NCBI GenBank assembly: GCA_000433095.1 | Contig: HF991484.1 | Span: forward strand, 81,549 to 135,178 | Direction: 5' to 3' | DNA from: Clostridium sp. CAG:967 | Lineage (GTDB): Bacteria > Cyanobacteriota > Vampirovibrionia > Gastranaerophilales > Gastranaerophilaceae | DNA length: 53,630 nt | Part shown: positions 1 through 8,902 of the stretch, piece by piece | Position numbering within the stretch: the stretch's first letter is position 1 | How the letters are laid out: each line of letters begins with the position of its first letter | The notes under the pieces: generated by a model | Told to the model about the DNA's origin: nothing | What the model saw: only the letters and a program-made list of their open reading frames with translations | Database searches by the model: none | Made by a program: the position numbers and the translations under genes

Positions 1-63
1 TCCTGCTGAAAGTCCTGCAGGTCCTCCACCTAATATAACCGTATCAAATTCCAATTGCGCCAT
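1..63 (-). CDS. Thioredoxin-reductase-like FAD/NAD(P) protein, 5' end only
   Basis: Only the first 21 codons are inside the window; the gene runs off the left edge. The visible start reads MAQLEFDTVILGGGPAGLSA, a beta strand followed by the GxGxxG-type dinucleotide-binding loop (GGGPAG) that opens FAD-dependent pyridine-nucleotide oxidoreductases. The spacing and the LSAG continuation are those of thioredoxin reductase (TrxB), which passes electrons from NADPH to thioredoxin in the cytoplasm, but other flavoproteins share this motif. The ribosome binding site AGGA overlaps the stop codon of the gene before it (72-569), so the two are probably one transcript. Confidence 0.6.
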   Translation of the reverse strand, partial: MAQLEFDTVILGGGPAGLSAG

Positions 64-71
64 CTGTTTCC

Positions 72-569
72 TCATTTTCCCGTAATACTTGAACCGGATA
101 TTTTCTCACCTCTTAAAACATACGTTGCCGTATCTTTTTTTATTAAAGACTTATCCCGTATTGAAAAAGTTTCAAGGGTCAGAGAATTAATCCCTGTAAA
201 AGTGTCACCGTTCAGCTTTAGATCAACCGTATCGGTTAACTTTTTATTATCATACTCTCCGGTTTTGGTAAACCTTATGATATTACCATCTACATAATCT
301 ACTGTAACAGAAGCACTCGCTCCTGTAAACGGATTGTTTAAATTTATGACGTCGCCTTCACGTGATAAGTTCCATAGATCAACCGTTTGAGGCTTAAAAT
401 AAACACCGTTTGAAGATTGTTTATCTATCTTTGCAATTACACGCCAGCTGCCGTAAAATGAATTCGGAACCATTTCAACTTTTGAAACTCCGGCAGTCAA
501 AGTTTCTGCGGAAACTGTTATCCCGAGCAAAAATACAATTATTATAAGTATTTGTTTTATAAATTTCAT
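72..569 (-). CDS. Secreted or periplasmic protein of unknown function
   Basis: I do not recognise a family. The 165-residue product starts with a clear signal peptide: two lysines, then a hydrophobic run (about residues 6-19) ending in VSA before ETLTAG. The rest is rich in Thr, Val, Asn and Gly and in short alternating hydrophobic stretches, which suggests a small beta-structured exported domain. It has no cysteine pairs and no lipobox. It lies between pgi upstream and the thioredoxin-reductase-like gene downstream, and its TGA stop overlaps the ribosome binding site of the latter, so the three are probably cotranscribed leftwards. Confidence 0.75.
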   Translation of the reverse strand: MKFIKQILIIIVFLLGITVSAETLTAGVSKVEMVPNSFYGSWRVIAKIDKQSSNGVYFKPQTVDLWNLSREGDVINLNNPFTGASASVTVDYVDGNIIRFTKTGEYDNKKLTDTVDLKLNGDTFTGINSLTLETFSIRDKSLIKKDTATYVLRGEKISGSSITGK

Positions 570-589
570 AATTAATTCTTAATTATAAT

Positions 590-1978
590 TTAAACAATTG
601 CCATTTTTTCCTGCAAAGCTTGAGCTGACTCCTCATACCCTGCTCTGCCCATTAAAGCATAAGTATAGTTTTTAGCCTGCTCTACACCCGGCTGATTAAA
701 TGTATTAATGTTATATAATTCACCAGCTATTGCAGTTTGAACTTCAAACATATAAAGCAATTGTCCGACATAATATCCGTTTACTTTCGGCAATGTAATG
801 GTTACTGTTGGTCTGCAATAATCTGACAAAGCCACTCTTGTAGAATCCGCTTCGGCATTTATAAGTTGATTTATTGACTTTCCTCCCAAATAACCTATAC
901 CTGTATATTCAAAGATATTAGGAATTTCAAGTGTATTATCAAATTCTTCAACTCTTATAAAGTTAATAATTTTGTTATTAGGACCTTCGTTATAAAGTTG
1001 AATTTGAGAGTGCTGATCAGTTGCACCAAGAGCTTTGATAGGAGTTGGACCGATATTTACATCATTACCTTCATTATCTTTATTTTTCCCCAAAGATTCT
1101 GCCCAAAGCTGCACATACCAGTCAGAAACATATTTTAATCTGCTTGAATAAGGCATCATAACAGATAAATTTTTACCTTTTTTAGTATCCATTAAATAAT
1201 GAATTAAAGCATTTTGAGCTGCGATGTTTTCATTAATATCGGTATTTTTAAGAGCCAAATCCATATCTTTAATACCATTAATAATTTCATCAATATCAAT
1301 TCCTACAAGTGCAAACGGCAGCAGACCAACGGCAGAGAAAACAGAAAATCTTCCGCCGACATCATCGGGCACAACAAATGTTTTATACCCTTCCTGTTCT
1401 GCAATTTGTCTTAAGATACCTGTCTTTTTATCAGTAGTTGCAACAATATTTTTTCTGTAATCTGCTCCGAGTTCCTGTTCCAGAATATTTTTTACAATCA
1501 TGAATTGCGACATTGTTTCTGCTGTCGAACCAGATTTAGTAATAACGTTAACAAGTGTCTTTTTTAAATCAATAACATTCAATAAACCGCTGATAGTATC
1601 AGGATCTATATTATCAAGAAAGAAAATTCTCGGAAGTCCGTCACGCTGTTCAGGCGTTAACAAATTCCAAAACGGCTTTAAAAGTGCCTCTGTAACAGCT
1701 AAACCGCCTAAAGCAGAACCGCCTATACCGAGGACCAAAATATTTTCAAATCTCCCCTGCACCATAGATGCATATTCTTTTACATACCAAAGAGTTTCCT
1801 CATTATAGCCTAAGTTCATCCATTGAAGCCACTGACCCGGCTTATCTTTTCTTTTGTTTAAGTCTGCAATAATTTTTGCTATTCTGTCTTTATAACTATC
1901 AAATTCAGCTTGAATATTTAAACCGTTCTCATTGCCTATTACCGCTTCATCAGTGTTTTGATAGTTAAATTTAATCAT
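590..1978 (-). CDS. pgi: Glucose-6-phosphate isomerase
   Basis: This enzyme interconverts glucose 6-phosphate and fructose 6-phosphate in glycolysis and gluconeogenesis, in the cytoplasm. The 462-residue product has the expected SIS-fold landmarks in order: VLGIGGSALGG near residue 81, the phosphate-binding VITKSGSTAETMSQFM, GGRFSVFSAVGLLP, ATDQHSQIQLYNEGP and the C-terminal QPGVEQAKNYTYALMG. The length fits the shorter bacterial PGI type rather than the roughly 550-residue E. coli type. The ATG is preceded by AAGGGG, and a good promoter lies about 60 bp upstream, after the terminator of the J-domain gene, so pgi starts its own transcript. Confidence 0.97.
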   Translation of the reverse strand: MIKFNYQNTDEAVIGNENGLNIQAEFDSYKDRIAKIIADLNKRKDKPGQWLQWMNLGYNEETLWYVKEYASMVQGRFENILVLGIGGSALGGLAVTEALLKPFWNLLTPEQRDGLPRIFFLDNIDPDTISGLLNVIDLKKTLVNVITKSGSTAETMSQFMIVKNILEQELGADYRKNIVATTDKKTGILRQIAEQEGYKTFVVPDDVGGRFSVFSAVGLLPFALVGIDIDEIINGIKDMDLALKNTDINENIAAQNALIHYLMDTKKGKNLSVMMPYSSRLKYVSDWYVQLWAESLGKNKDNEGNDVNIGPTPIKALGATDQHSQIQLYNEGPNNKIINFIRVEEFDNTLEIPNIFEYTGIGYLGGKSINQLINAEADSTRVALSDYCRPTVTITLPKVNGYYVGQLLYMFEVQTAIAGELYNINTFNQPGVEQAKNYTYALMGRAGYEESAQALQEKMAIV

Positions 1979-2035
1979 GTTTACCCCTTCTTATCTATTT
2001 ATATTTTCTCTCTAATAAGTTACCAGTATACACTT

Positions 2036-2063
2036 ATTATATATGCTGAAAGGGCAATTACAA
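2036..2063 (-). promoter_or_regulatory. Sigma-70 promoter of pgi
   Basis: On the minus strand a TTGTAA box (2058-2063) and a TATAAT box (2036-2041) are separated by 16 bp. The start of pgi is about 58 bp downstream. It lies between the terminator of the upstream J-domain gene and pgi. Confidence 0.6.
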
Positions 2064-2103
2064 GAAGATAGGTGTAGAATATTTAATAATTGTTTACCGT
2101 AAT

Positions 2104-2133
2104 AAAAAAAGAGCCTTTAAAGGCTCTTTTTTT
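2104..2133 (-). terminator. Rho-independent terminator after the J-domain gene
   Basis: The perfect palindrome GAGCCTTTAAAGGCTC (2111-2126) is flanked by seven A and seven T, so it can work on both strands. On the minus strand it directly follows, and partly overlaps, the stop codon of the J-domain gene. Confidence 0.85.
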
Positions 2134-4483
2134 ATTTCAAAACTCCGTATGCTTCCGAGATTTCCTTAAATATTTCCTCAAACTTTTTAGCTTGTTCTGC
2201 ATTTGAGGCTTTGTCAGGATGATATTTTACTGCAAGCTGCCTGTATGCTTTTTTTATATCTGCCGGTTTTAAATTATCACCTAACTGTTGTTCTTGCGGT
2301 AGATATTTATTTAAAATTTCTTTTGCACTGTCTTTTGAAAGTTTTGATGCAGGTGCTTTGCCACCGCCGCCAAAGAAATGTCGTTTAAAGTCTTCGTAAA
2401 AATCTTCATCTGATCTTATTTTCAGTCTTTCTTTCATATCTTTTAATTTGTTCCCGAGAATTTCTTGTGTTTCTTTTGAATACCTGTGCTTGAATCCATC
2501 CAGATTATATTCTATAGCTTTATAAAGTGTAGTTTCAGGATCAAAATCCCAAACAATATCACCGATTCTTCTTGCAATATCATCAATTGCTTTATCTTCA
2601 ATTTTTATCTTTTCTGCAATATCTTTTCCATTTAACATATCAATAATCTCTGATTTTAGAATGTTATGATAAATCATTTTCTGTTCAGGTGCAGTATTTC
2701 TTACGGACATAATCTTTGCACCGATTGCACGAAGTCTGATATTTTTCAAAAATTCCAATTCTTTCGGGTCTTTTACAACTTCATCAACCTTTGACAAATA
2801 TTGTATTGCCTCATCCCAAAAAGCTGATTGAACATCTTTATAGGCACCATTTTCATACTTTCTTATGGAATTTTTCATAACATATCTGATAATTTTTCCA
2901 TCGCCTTCTTTCATCTTGTTAATTACATCTACAGTTGAAAGGTTAAATTTTGTTCCTGCATCTGCAATTACTTTTTTAACTTCAGAATTAGCGGTAAACG
3001 TTTCAAACGCTTCGTTTAAAGGTTTTGCATTAAACATTTTTGCTATATCAACAGACATTTGTTTCAATTCTGACTTCAACTTATTCTGAACTGTTATCAT
3101 ATCATCTTTAAAAGCGTTGCTTAGTTTATCATCAGTTTTAATTTTTTCAATAACATTGAGCGCATTTCCTCTCGCATTTTGCTGAACGGCAAAATCAACA
3201 GCTGCTCTGTAATATTTTTCATCACCGCTTCTTTTGCCTGCAATTGTCAAACCATCAATGATATGTGAATATTTTACATCATCAGGTGTAAAGTAGAAAA
3301 ACCTGCGATTTGTGTTGCTTATAACAATATCTGCAAGAACACGTTTGTCTTTTTCTGATGTCAAAGGAAGCTTAAATTTTGAAAAATATGCATCAATCAT
3401 TTCATTCAGTTGTTTTGAAACTGTATCTTTATGAACAAATTCTGCACCGCCCTTTGCCTGTAAAGCTTCCAGCCGACGTAAAATATCATACGCCTCTACG
3501 GTATTTTTATGATTGTTAGCCTCGATAATTGTTGTATTCAAATATTTCATAAGCATATCTTCTTTTTTAAGGGGATTTGTTTCTGCACTAATTAAATCTT
3601 GTAAAGTATTGTTTAAAAAGGATGCTATTCTCATTTTTTCTTTTACATCATTTTCAGCCCATTCAAGGGTAAATTGTGACATAGGGTTTGTGTTTTTGCC
3701 CCACACATCTTTGTAAGTTTTACTTTTCTTTGCTAATTGTTCATATAAATCATAATCACATTTTGAGCCTAATATTTCATTTAAAACTTTTATTGATTTT
3801 TTATTTTCAAAAACATTTAAGAATTTTGGCTGAATTGTTTCTTCAAACAGTTGTTTCGACTTAAAATCAGCTTTTTCTTTGTATAAATTTCTAAATTCTT
3901 CATATAAAGTTTCAAGCTTTTCAGGCTCGATATTTTCTTTCCAATAAGTTTGAACACCTTTTTTCGGAAGGAAATTGAAGGATTTAACAAGGAGTTCTTC
4001 TTTTTTAAGAGGGTCCGATACTTCATTGGCAGCTTTTAACAAATCGTCAGAGATACAAGCAGGATTATATATTAAATTACTTTCCAAATTGAATATTGGA
4101 TTCAAGCCCTTACGCTCGTACATTTTGTTAATTATTTCCAAGACCTCATCGTCAATTTTCGCATCTATACCGTATTGATTATCAAGGAATTTAGAATAAT
4201 CTTTTTTAAGCTTTAAAATTTTTAATTCCTCTAAGCCATCTGCCTTGCCAACTTCAGGATTAGCATCTTCTTTTATTTTAGGTTGTCCAGTCGGTTTTTC
4301 CGGTACAGCAGTATCAGGCGTTTTTGTTTGTGGAACATCAGTTTTTTGATGTGTAACAGCTTCCTGCCCTTTTTTAGCAAGACTGTCTGCTCCATTTTCA
4401 GCAGCTTCCACGACCTTTGAACCTCTGCCTCTATAAATTGCCAAACCAACACCAATAGCAGTTAAAACTGCAGCAGCCGTCAA
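2132..4483 (-). CDS. Membrane-anchored protein with C-terminal J domain (5' end frameshifted)
   Basis: The 783-residue frame ends in a J domain: AYRQLAVKYHPDK has the HPD tripeptide that stimulates Hsp70 (DnaK) ATPase, preceded by a helix and followed by EIFKEISEAYGVL. The J domain at the extreme C terminus, behind about 700 mainly helical, lysine-rich residues, differs from canonical DnaJ; there is no Gly/Phe or zinc-finger region. Near the start is one hydrophobic helix (LLLTAAAVLTAIGVGLAIY). The ATG at 4483 has no good ribosome binding site and sits inside this helix. The frame stays open upstream to the C10 tract at 4579, and a well-formed start with AGGAGA lies at 4635 in another frame. 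Eleven or eight G would join them into about 834 residues. It is a paralogue of the gene at 18118. Confidence 0.85.
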   Translation of the reverse strand: MTAAAVLTAIGVGLAIYRGRGSKVVEAAENGADSLAKKGQEAVTHQKTDVPQTKTPDTAVPEKPTGQPKIKEDANPEVGKADGLEELKILKLKKDYSKFLDNQYGIDAKIDDEVLEIINKMYERKGLNPIFNLESNLIYNPACISDDLLKAANEVSDPLKKEELLVKSFNFLPKKGVQTYWKENIEPEKLETLYEEFRNLYKEKADFKSKQLFEETIQPKFLNVFENKKSIKVLNEILGSKCDYDLYEQLAKKSKTYKDVWGKNTNPMSQFTLEWAENDVKEKMRIASFLNNTLQDLISAETNPLKKEDMLMKYLNTTIIEANNHKNTVEAYDILRRLEALQAKGGAEFVHKDTVSKQLNEMIDAYFSKFKLPLTSEKDKRVLADIVISNTNRRFFYFTPDDVKYSHIIDGLTIAGKRSGDEKYYRAAVDFAVQQNARGNALNVIEKIKTDDKLSNAFKDDMITVQNKLKSELKQMSVDIAKMFNAKPLNEAFETFTANSEVKKVIADAGTKFNLSTVDVINKMKEGDGKIIRYVMKNSIRKYENGAYKDVQSAFWDEAIQYLSKVDEVVKDPKELEFLKNIRLRAIGAKIMSVRNTAPEQKMIYHNILKSEIIDMLNGKDIAEKIKIEDKAIDDIARRIGDIVWDFDPETTLYKAIEYNLDGFKHRYSKETQEILGNKLKDMKERLKIRSDEDFYEDFKRHFFGGGGKAPASKLSKDSAKEILNKYLPQEQQLGDNLKPADIKKAYRQLAVKYHPDKASNAEQAKKFEEIFKEISEAYGVLK

Positions 4484-4554
4484 TAATAATTTATTCTTTT
4501 TCTTCTTCTTATCTTCTTCTTTTACAGATAACTCAAATGTATCCGGTGCTTGTG

Positions 4555-4635
4555 TTAACTGCGGTTCAACACTGAGCGCCCCCCCCCCGAAAAGGGTACA
4601 CGAACTTGTTTAACAGAATTAATTGCTTCAATCAT
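4555..4635 (-). pseudogene. Out-of-frame 5' end of the J-domain gene
   Basis: The ATG at 4635 has a strong ribosome binding site (AGGAGAAATTTC before ATG). It reads MIEAINSVKQVRVPFSGGG and then, with the ten G as given, stops at TAA after 26 codons. One more G in the tract (or two fewer) shifts the ribosome into the long frame, giving SGGGALSVEPQL and then the lysine-rich stretch and membrane helix. The opening sequence resembles other genes of this window that begin with a short segment ending in F-x-G. Either the gene is switched off at this locus or the tract length is wrong. Confidence 0.7.
4579..4588 (+). repeat. C10 homopolymer (G10 in the coding strand of the J-domain gene)
   Basis: Ten C flanked by G on both sides. 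It lies at codons 16-19 of the start at 4635 and puts the rest of the gene out of frame. Confidence 0.9.
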
Positions 4636-4725
4636 GAAATTTCTCCTATAATTTTTCCAATTATATTTTTATAAACATAAAAAAAAAGAAAAAATTGCGC
4701 TTACGGAAATAAAATGTTAATTTTT

Positions 4726-6279
4726 TTAAACTTTAGCTTTCACCTTCGGTTGTCTGATCAGTTTTTGTTTTTCTTCAAGACGTTTTTGCTTATAACCGTA
4801 TGCTGCATAGATTAAAAATCCCATAAATAACCATAACGGGAAATATAACGAAGAAGTAGTTAAAAACTTCATTGAATAAACCATCAATCCACCGCAAGTT
4901 ATTATTCCCAATACAGGAAACAGAGGTGAGAAAGGAACCTTAAAAGGACGGGGTCTTTCTGGATCTGTTTTTCTTAAAATCAACACTGCAATACAAATAA
5001 TTATAAACGAAGTAAATGTTCCAAAGTTACAAAGTTCAGCCGAAATATTCAAATCCATAAATAAAGCACAAATTATTACCACAATACCTGAAATCCATGT
5101 TAAAACATGAGGTGTTCTGAATTTCTTATGAATTAATCGTAATGATTTAGGCAAAAATCTGTCCCTGCTCATTGCATACAAAATTCTTGTAGTACCTAAT
5201 TGATAAATTAATAGTACCGATGTTAAAGCACATAAAGCACCGATAGATATAAGACCTGCAAACCAGTCAATTCCAACAGCACGCATAGCATGAGCAATCG
5301 GAGCCTGAATATCAATAGAACCCAAAGGAACAGTTCCTGTTAAAACAAGAGCCACGCACACATATAAAACAGTACAAATTACAAGTGTACCTAAAATTGC
5401 TATAGGCAAATCCCTTTGCGGATTTTCGGTTTCTTCTGCCGTAGTTGAAATCGCATCAAATCCTATATATGCAAAGAAGATTAAAAATGCCCCCATAAAT
5501 ACTCCCTCAAATCCGTTAGGAGCAAAAGGCACCCAGTTTTCAGGCTTAACATAAAAAGCACCAACTACAATGAATGAGATAATCATAAACATGTTTACCC
5601 CGACCATAATACTTGCAAATCTTGTTGATTCTTTAACACCTTTGATAAGAAGTATTGTCAGTAATAAAACAATAACCATTGCAGGCAAGTTAATTGCAAC
5701 AGGGATTTTATCAAAGATAAACGGCATTTGCGAATGCGGATCCAAGCCGAATTTATCGCAATATGAAAACATAAAACGATAATCGTTTCTCAGCCACATC
5801 GGGAAATTAACTACAAAATCAGGCAAAATGTGCTTAAATCCTTTTAAGAATTGAACAAAATATCCTGTCCATGCACAAGCAACAGTAATATTTCCGATTG
5901 CATACTCAAGCATCAAAATCCAGCCTACCATCCACGCCATAAATTCACCCATAGTTGCATAAGTGTATGTATAAGCACTTCCGGCAACAGGTATCATTGC
6001 AGCAATTTCACTGTAACATAAAGCCGAAAATACACAGGCAACAGCTGCCATAACCATTGATATAACAATAGCAGGACCGGCACCTGCACTTTCAGGACCG
6101 CCCTGAATAGCTGTACCGATAATCGTAAATATTCCTGTACCGACTACAGCACCTATACCCAGGACTATCAAGTCAAATACATTCAAAGTTTTTTTCAACT
6201 CTGATTTTTTGCTTATTGCTATTAATTCATCGGGGCTTTTTTTCTTAAAAGCATTATTAATTATAGATTTTAATTCCAT
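4726..6279 (-). CDS. APC-family amino acid permease, downstream copy
   Basis: The 517-residue protein has about twelve hydrophobic segments and the helix-1 signature GIGAVVGTGIFTIIG of the amino acid-polyamine-organocation superfamily, cationic amino acid transporter branch (YfnA/CAT-like). It should import amino acids across the inner membrane; the substrate cannot be read from sequence. Further landmarks are MLEYAIGNITVACAW and FFAYIGFDAISTTAEE. Its ATG overlaps the stop of the next permease gene (TAATG), showing translational coupling. The two permeases are about 50-60% alike by eye, so they are an old tandem duplication. The tail after the last helix is basic (KQKRLEEKQKLIRQPKVKAK). Confidence 0.92.
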   Translation of the reverse strand: MELKSIINNAFKKKSPDELIAISKKSELKKTLNVFDLIVLGIGAVVGTGIFTIIGTAIQGGPESAGAGPAIVISMVMAAVACVFSALCYSEIAAMIPVAGSAYTYTYATMGEFMAWMVGWILMLEYAIGNITVACAWTGYFVQFLKGFKHILPDFVVNFPMWLRNDYRFMFSYCDKFGLDPHSQMPFIFDKIPVAINLPAMVIVLLLTILLIKGVKESTRFASIMVGVNMFMIISFIVVGAFYVKPENWVPFAPNGFEGVFMGAFLIFFAYIGFDAISTTAEETENPQRDLPIAILGTLVICTVLYVCVALVLTGTVPLGSIDIQAPIAHAMRAVGIDWFAGLISIGALCALTSVLLIYQLGTTRILYAMSRDRFLPKSLRLIHKKFRTPHVLTWISGIVVIICALFMDLNISAELCNFGTFTSFIIICIAVLILRKTDPERPRPFKVPFSPLFPVLGIITCGGLMVYSMKFLTTSSLYFPLWLFMGFLIYAAYGYKQKRLEEKQKLIRQPKVKAKV

Positions 6280-7871
6280 TATTTCATCATTTCTTGTTTT
6301 TTAAGTTCTATTTTTTCGTTGTGAAGTTTGTTTTCATTCATTCTGTTTTTAACAAATCCGTAAAGCAAATAAATTATTGCACCAATACCTAACCATACAG
6401 GGAACAACAATGCCGAACCTGAAGGCTGCATAGATTTGTAAATCATTAAACCGCCGCAGCATAGAATTCCTAAAGAAGGAACTACAGGCGAAAAAGGAAC
6501 TCTGAACGGACGAGGTCTTTGAGGATCTGTTTTTCTTAAAATTAATACTGCAACGCAAACGATTATAAATGAAGTAAATGTTCCGTAATTACAAAGTTCA
6601 GCCGCAACATCAAGATTTAATGTTAAAATTCCTACCACTGCAAGTAAACCTACCGTCCAGGTTAATAAAGCAGGTGTTTTGAACTTAGGGTGTAATTTTT
6701 GAAATCTTTGAGATATAAAATGATCTCTGCTCATTGCATACAAAATTCTCGTAGCTGCCATTTCAAGCACAAGAAGCACTGAAGTTAAACCGGCAAGAGA
6801 ACCGATTGATATTAAGCCTGCTGCCCAGTTCATCTTATGCAATGACATACAATATGCCATAGGAGCTTTTAAAAACTCAAGAGGAACAGCACTGCTTGTA
6901 TCCTGAATACCTGTCAGCACTAAAGCAACGGAAACATATACAATTGTTGTTATGACTAATGACCCGATAATACCTATCGGCAAATCTTTTTGAGGATTTT
7001 TACATTCTTCTGCCGCTGTTGCAAGAGCATCAAATCCTATATATGCAAAGAAGATTAAAAATGCGCCGGCAAAAATTCCTTCCGCACCATTAGGTGCAAA
7101 GGGGGTCCAATTTTCAGGTCTTACAAAAAATGCGCCGGCAAAAACAAATAATGCAATAACAGCCAATTTTACAAAAACCATAATTCCTGCCATTTTAGTA
7201 GAATCTTTGGTACCTCTAACCAAAATCATGGTAATAAGAAGAACTATCAAAATTGCAGGCAAATTTATACAAACAGGCATACCAAAGATATGCGGAACAA
7301 ATACGTCAGGATTGTCTGCAACGATTTTTCCGGCACTGAATGCATCATTGACAAGCCATACCGGAGGATGAGCAAGCCAAGCCGGCAAAACTTTTTCAAA
7401 TCCGCTCAAAAACTGTACAAAATGGTTTGACCAAGCGCAAGCAACTGCAATAAATCCGATTGCATACTCGAGCATTAACACCCAGCCTACCATCCACGCA
7501 GCGAATTCTCCAAGTGTTGCAAATGTGTAAGTATAAGCACCGCCTGCAACAGGTATCATTGTTGCAAATTCACTGTAGCATAGTGCTGAAAAAACACAGG
7601 CAATTGCCGCAACTATCATTGATATTATTAAAGCCGGTCCAGCTCCGATTATTGAGCCGTCAACGTTACCGGCAGCAGCAATACCCACAACCGCAAATAT
7701 ACCTGAACCGATAATAGCACCGACACCAAGAATAATTAAGTCCACAACTCCGAGAGTTTTTTCCAATCCCTCTGCCTTAGCTTCAGCAAGCATTTCATCA
7801 GGGTTTTTAATCTTGGTAATCGTTTTTAAAAAATTGCGTGTTAACGTCGCACGATTAAATTTTTCAGCCAT
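6279..7871 (-). CDS. APC-family amino acid permease, upstream copy
   Basis: This is a 530-residue paralogue of the following gene, with GVGAIIGSGIFAVVG in the first helix, MLEYAIGFIAVACAW and IFFAYIGFDALATAAEE. It is an inner-membrane transporter of the CAT/YfnA branch of the APC superfamily. It starts 17 bp after glyQ and shares the TAATG junction with the second permease, so glyQ and the two permeases form one leftward transcript. The link with a glycyl-tRNA synthetase subunit could mean uptake of glycine or a related small amino acid, but that is inference from position only. Confidence 0.92.
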   Translation of the reverse strand: MAEKFNRATLTRNFLKTITKIKNPDEMLAEAKAEGLEKTLGVVDLIILGVGAIIGSGIFAVVGIAAAGNVDGSIIGAGPALIISMIVAAIACVFSALCYSEFATMIPVAGGAYTYTFATLGEFAAWMVGWVLMLEYAIGFIAVACAWSNHFVQFLSGFEKVLPAWLAHPPVWLVNDAFSAGKIVADNPDVFVPHIFGMPVCINLPAILIVLLITMILVRGTKDSTKMAGIMVFVKLAVIALFVFAGAFFVRPENWTPFAPNGAEGIFAGAFLIFFAYIGFDALATAAEECKNPQKDLPIGIIGSLVITTIVYVSVALVLTGIQDTSSAVPLEFLKAPMAYCMSLHKMNWAAGLISIGSLAGLTSVLLVLEMAATRILYAMSRDHFISQRFQKLHPKFKTPALLTWTVGLLAVVGILTLNLDVAAELCNYGTFTSFIIVCVAVLILRKTDPQRPRPFRVPFSPVVPSLGILCCGGLMIYKSMQPSGSALLFPVWLGIGAIIYLLYGFVKNRMNENKLHNEKIELKKQEMMK

Positions 7872-7888
7872 TTAGTTTCCTTATTTTT

Positions 7889-8761
7889 CTATTTACAAAG
7901 AGGAAATCCTAATTCTTCTCTTTGTGCTACATATAATCTTGCAACAGCCGAAGCCATTGTTCTTACTCTGTTAATAAAATTAATTCTTTCATCTTTGCTT
8001 ATAACGCCTCTTGCATCTAAAAGGTTAAATGTATGAGAGCATTTTAAAACGTAATCATAAGCCGGTAAAACTAATTTTGCATTAATACAATTATCGACTT
8101 CTTTTTGATACAAATCAAACATTGTAAATAAAGATTTTGCATCGCTCACTTCAAAATTATATTTAGATTGTTCAATTTCATTCTGCAAGAAAATTTCGCC
8201 GTATTTAAGGGTATCATTCCACATAATATCGTAAACAGACTCTTTATTTTGCAGATACATAGCAATACGTTCCAAACCGTAAGTTAACTCAAGAGCTACA
8301 GGCTTAACCTCCACTCCGCCGACCTGTTGGAAATAAGTAAACTGAGTAATTTCCATACCGTCAAGCCAAACTTCCCAGCCTACACCTGCAGCACCTAAAG
8401 TCGGTGATTCCCAGTTATCTTCAACAAATCTTACATCATGTTCTTTTAAATCAATTCCCATTGCTTCCAAACTTTTCAAATAAAGTTCCTGGGCATTGTC
8501 GGGAGAAGGTTTTAAAATAACCTGAAACTGATAATAATGACCAAGTCTGTTCGGGTTTTCACCATATCTTGCATCAGTCGGACGTCTGCAAGGTTCAATC
8601 ATTGCAGTGTTCCAGGGTTCAGGTCCCAATGAACGCAAAAAGGTTGCGGGGTTCATTGTAGAAGCACCTTTTTCAATATCATAGGGCTGTTGAATTATAC
8701 ATCCGTAATCGGACCAAAATTTTTGTAAGTTAAAAACAAGTTCTTGAAAGTTTAAAGCCAT
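7889..8761 (-). CDS. glyQ: Glycyl-tRNA synthetase alpha subunit
   Basis: GlyQ is the catalytic class II aminoacyl-tRNA synthetase subunit of the bacterial alpha2beta2 enzyme; it activates glycine for tRNA-Gly charging. The sequence is textbook: FQELVFNLQKFWSDYGC, IIQQPYDIEKGASTMNPAT, FLRSLGPEPW, AMIEPCRRPTDARYGENPNR, HYYQFQVILKPSP, GWEVWLDGMEITQFTYFQQV. I start it at the ATG at 8761 (MALNFQEL), which matches the family start and has GGAAAAGG before it; a longer frame from a GTG at 8818 adds 19 residues not found in the family. The beta subunit glyS is not next to it in this window, which departs from the common glyQS pair. Confidence 0.97.
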   Translation of the reverse strand: MALNFQELVFNLQKFWSDYGCIIQQPYDIEKGASTMNPATFLRSLGPEPWNTAMIEPCRRPTDARYGENPNRLGHYYQFQVILKPSPDNAQELYLKSLEAMGIDLKEHDVRFVEDNWESPTLGAAGVGWEVWLDGMEITQFTYFQQVGGVEVKPVALELTYGLERIAMYLQNKESVYDIMWNDTLKYGEIFLQNEIEQSKYNFEVSDAKSLFTMFDLYQKEVDNCINAKLVLPAYDYVLKCSHTFNLLDARGVISKDERINFINRVRTMASAVARLYVAQREELGFPLCK

Positions 8762-8783
8762 AACCTTTTCCAATATTGTACTA

Positions 8784-8812
8784 ATTACACTCGTTTGCAC
8801 GCACAATGACAA
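8784..8812 (-). promoter_or_regulatory. Probable promoter of the glyQ-permease operon
   Basis: TTGTCA (8807-8812) and TGTAAT (8784-8789) are spaced by 17 bp on the minus strand, 22 bp before the chosen glyQ ATG. It lies inside the longer GTG frame, which supports the shorter start. Confidence 0.5.
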
Positions 8813-8902
8813 ACTCACTTTTAACGTGCTTTTTTCATACTACGTCCAACACATTAAAAATGCAATTATTATGTTTAAAAATATTAAGCAAGTAGTAGCA
8901 GG

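Noticed and set aside
1214..1808. Open frames on the plus strand opposite pgi
   Set aside because: They lie wholly antisense to a clear pgi gene, have no ribosome binding sites and no recognisable protein features.
4726..7871. Recent duplication of the permease by an insertion sequence
   Set aside because: The copies differ throughout and no inverted repeats or transposase flank them; an old tandem duplication explains them.
8762..8818. Longer GlyQ start at a GTG
   Set aside because: It adds residues absent from the family and overlaps the promoter; the ATG at 8761 fits the known N terminus.
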